A stretch of DNA of 7,811 nt. Origin: Hydrogenophaga sp. GTDB lineage: Bacteria > Pseudomonadota > Gammaproteobacteria > Burkholderiales > Burkholderiaceae. Positions within the stretch are counted from its first letter, which is position 1. Every line of letters starts with the position of its first letter. Location: positions 1 to 7,811 of the forward strand of contig JALOSH010000112.1 in assembly GCA_025458545.1 (NCBI GenBank), given 5' to 3'. Positions 6,884-7,811 of the stretch are shown in pieces. Under the pieces are notes generated by a model, which saw only the letters and a program-made list of their open reading frames with translations, was not told the DNA's origin and did not search any database. The position numbers were made by a program, and so were the translations under genes.

Positions 6884-7811
6884 TTATTTCGACAGAAGCC
6901 GCATCGTTTCTTCCAGGCCCTTCAGGGTCAGCGGGTACATGCGCTGGCCCATGAGCTGCTGAATGACGCTGATGCTCTGTCGATACTGCCACACGCCCTG
7001 GGGTTCCGGGTTGATCCAGGCGAATTTCGGGAAGGCATGGGTGAGCCTTTGCAACCACTCCGCACCCGCTTCTTCGTTGTTGTACTCCACGCTGCCGCCG
7101 GGTTGCAGTATTTCGTAAGGGCTCATCGTCGCGTCGCCGACAAAGATCAGCTTGTAGTCCTTGTTGTACTTGCGGATGATGTCCAGCGTCGGGAATTTCT
7201 CGGCGTAGCGGCGCCGGTTGTTCTTCCACATGAAGTCGTAGACGCAATTGTGGAAGTAATAGAACTCCAGGTGCTTGAACTCGCTCTTGACCGCGCTGAA
7301 CAGTTCTTCGACGCGCTGGATGTGCTCGTCCATCGTGCCGCCCACGTCCATCAGCAGCAGCACCTTCACGTTGTTGTGCCGCTCCGGGATCATCTTGATG
7401 TCCAGATACCCGGCGTTGGCGGCGGTGGATCGGATGGTGTCGGGCAAATCCAGTTCCAGTTCGTTGCCCTCGCGCGCGAACTTGCGCAGGCGGCGCAGCG
7501 CCACCTTGATGTTGCGCGTGCCCAGTTCCTGCGTGTCGTCGTAGTCGCGGTAGGCGCGCTGCTCCCACACCTTCACCGCCGACTTGTTGCCGCCCTTGCC
7601 ACCGATGCGGATGCCCTGCGGGTTCTTGCCGCCGTGGCCGAACGGTGAGGTGCCTCCCGTGCCGATCCACTTGCTGCCGCCTTCGTGGCGTTCCTTCTGT
7701 TCTTCCAGCCGCTTCTTCAGCGTCTCCATCAGCTCGTCCCAGTCCATCTTGGGCGCGTTGGCGATCTGCTCGGCCGAGAGGATGCGCTCCATCTCCTGGC
7801 GCAGCCAGTCG
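6884..7811 (-). CDS. vWA domain protein, CoxE-like (COG3825 type), C-terminal part, start beyond the window
   Basis: The frame is open to the right edge (DWLRQEMERILSAEQ), so the beginning is missing. Family members run to roughly 390-400 residues from memory, so most of the protein is here. Numbering from the internal ATG at 7792, a charged helix (15-38) and a Gly-rich stretch (GTGGTSPFGHGGKNPQG, 44-60) lead into a von Willebrand A domain. The MIDAS metal site reads LLLMDVGGTMD (145-155), a DxGxT variant of the usual DxSxS. It is followed by YYFHNCVYDFMW (178-189) and the second metal-site strand IFVGDATMSPYEI (216-228). The C-terminal half has GGSVEYNNEEAGAEWLQRL (232-250) and ends RMYPLTLKGLEETMRLLSK. 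These are hallmarks of the conserved bacterial vWA/CoxE-like family, usually encoded beside a MoxR AAA+ ATPase and thought to act as chaperone-like pairs. The exact role is unknown. No signal peptide or membrane segment is visible in the part present, so it is probably cytoplasmic. The stop is 7 bases before tamA. Confidence 0.9.
   Translation of the reverse strand, partial: DWLRQEMERILSAEQIANAPKMDWDELMETLKKRLEEQKERHEGGSKWIGTGGTSPFGHGGKNPQGIRIGGKGGNKSAVKVWEQRAYRDYDDTQELGTRNIKVALRRLRKFAREGNELELDLPDTIRSTAANAGYLDIKMIPERHNNVKVLLLMDVGGTMDEHIQRVEELFSAVKSEFKHLEFYYFHNCVYDFMWKNNRRRYAEKFPTLDIIRKYNKDYKLIFVGDATMSPYEILQPGGSVEYNNEEAGAEWLQRLTHAFPKFAWINPEPQGVWQYRQSISVIQQLMGQRMYPLTLKGLEETMRLLSK

Noticed and set aside
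4537..6954. An 805-codon open frame on the plus strand opposite tamA
   Set aside because: It is the antisense shadow of a GC-rich gene. Its translation is rich in Arg, Ala, Gln and His without recognisable domains, and the minus strand codes for a full Omp85 protein with all motifs.

Overview
The window is a stretch of ordinary-looking chromosome from a GC-rich betaproteobacterium. Comamonadaceae (Burkholderiales, for example something near Hydrogenophaga or Acidovorax) is my best guess. It rests on the codon usage, the style of the proteins, and an intergenic GC-rich repeat next to tamB that I associate from memory with that family. All genes lie on the minus strand, so the window reads from right to left. 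It is densely coding, with only two short gaps of 78 and 134 bases.

Right part (about 7811 to 740): three tightly packed genes that look like one operon. The first is the C-terminal part of a CoxE-like/COG3825 von Willebrand factor A (vWA) protein, whose start lies beyond the right edge. Seven bases later comes tamA, an Omp85-family outer-membrane barrel with a signal peptide and POTRA domains. Eight bases after that comes tamB, a very long inner-membrane-anchored AsmA-like/DUF490 protein. TamA and TamB together form the translocation and assembly module, a bridge across the periplasm implicated in outer-membrane protein assembly and phospholipid transport. The vWA protein belongs to a family usually paired with MoxR AAA+ ATPases. 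Its tie to TamAB is seen here only as gene order.

Middle (739 to 606): the gap after tamB holds a GC-rich intergenic repeat with a strong hairpin. Next to it is a probable promoter with a TACAAT -10 box and a GC-rich discriminator, serving the next gene.

Left part (605 to 1): a tRNA-Arg gene (anticodon CCU) with an encoded CCA end is followed, 78 bases on, by the N-terminal 150 codons of cca, the tRNA CCA-adding enzyme. cca runs off the left edge.

I see no mobile element, CRISPR array, phage gene or defence system. The most interesting points are the repeat and its apparent overlap with the tRNA promoter, and the close vWA-tamA-tamB linkage. I do not see evidence for a previously undescribed system.
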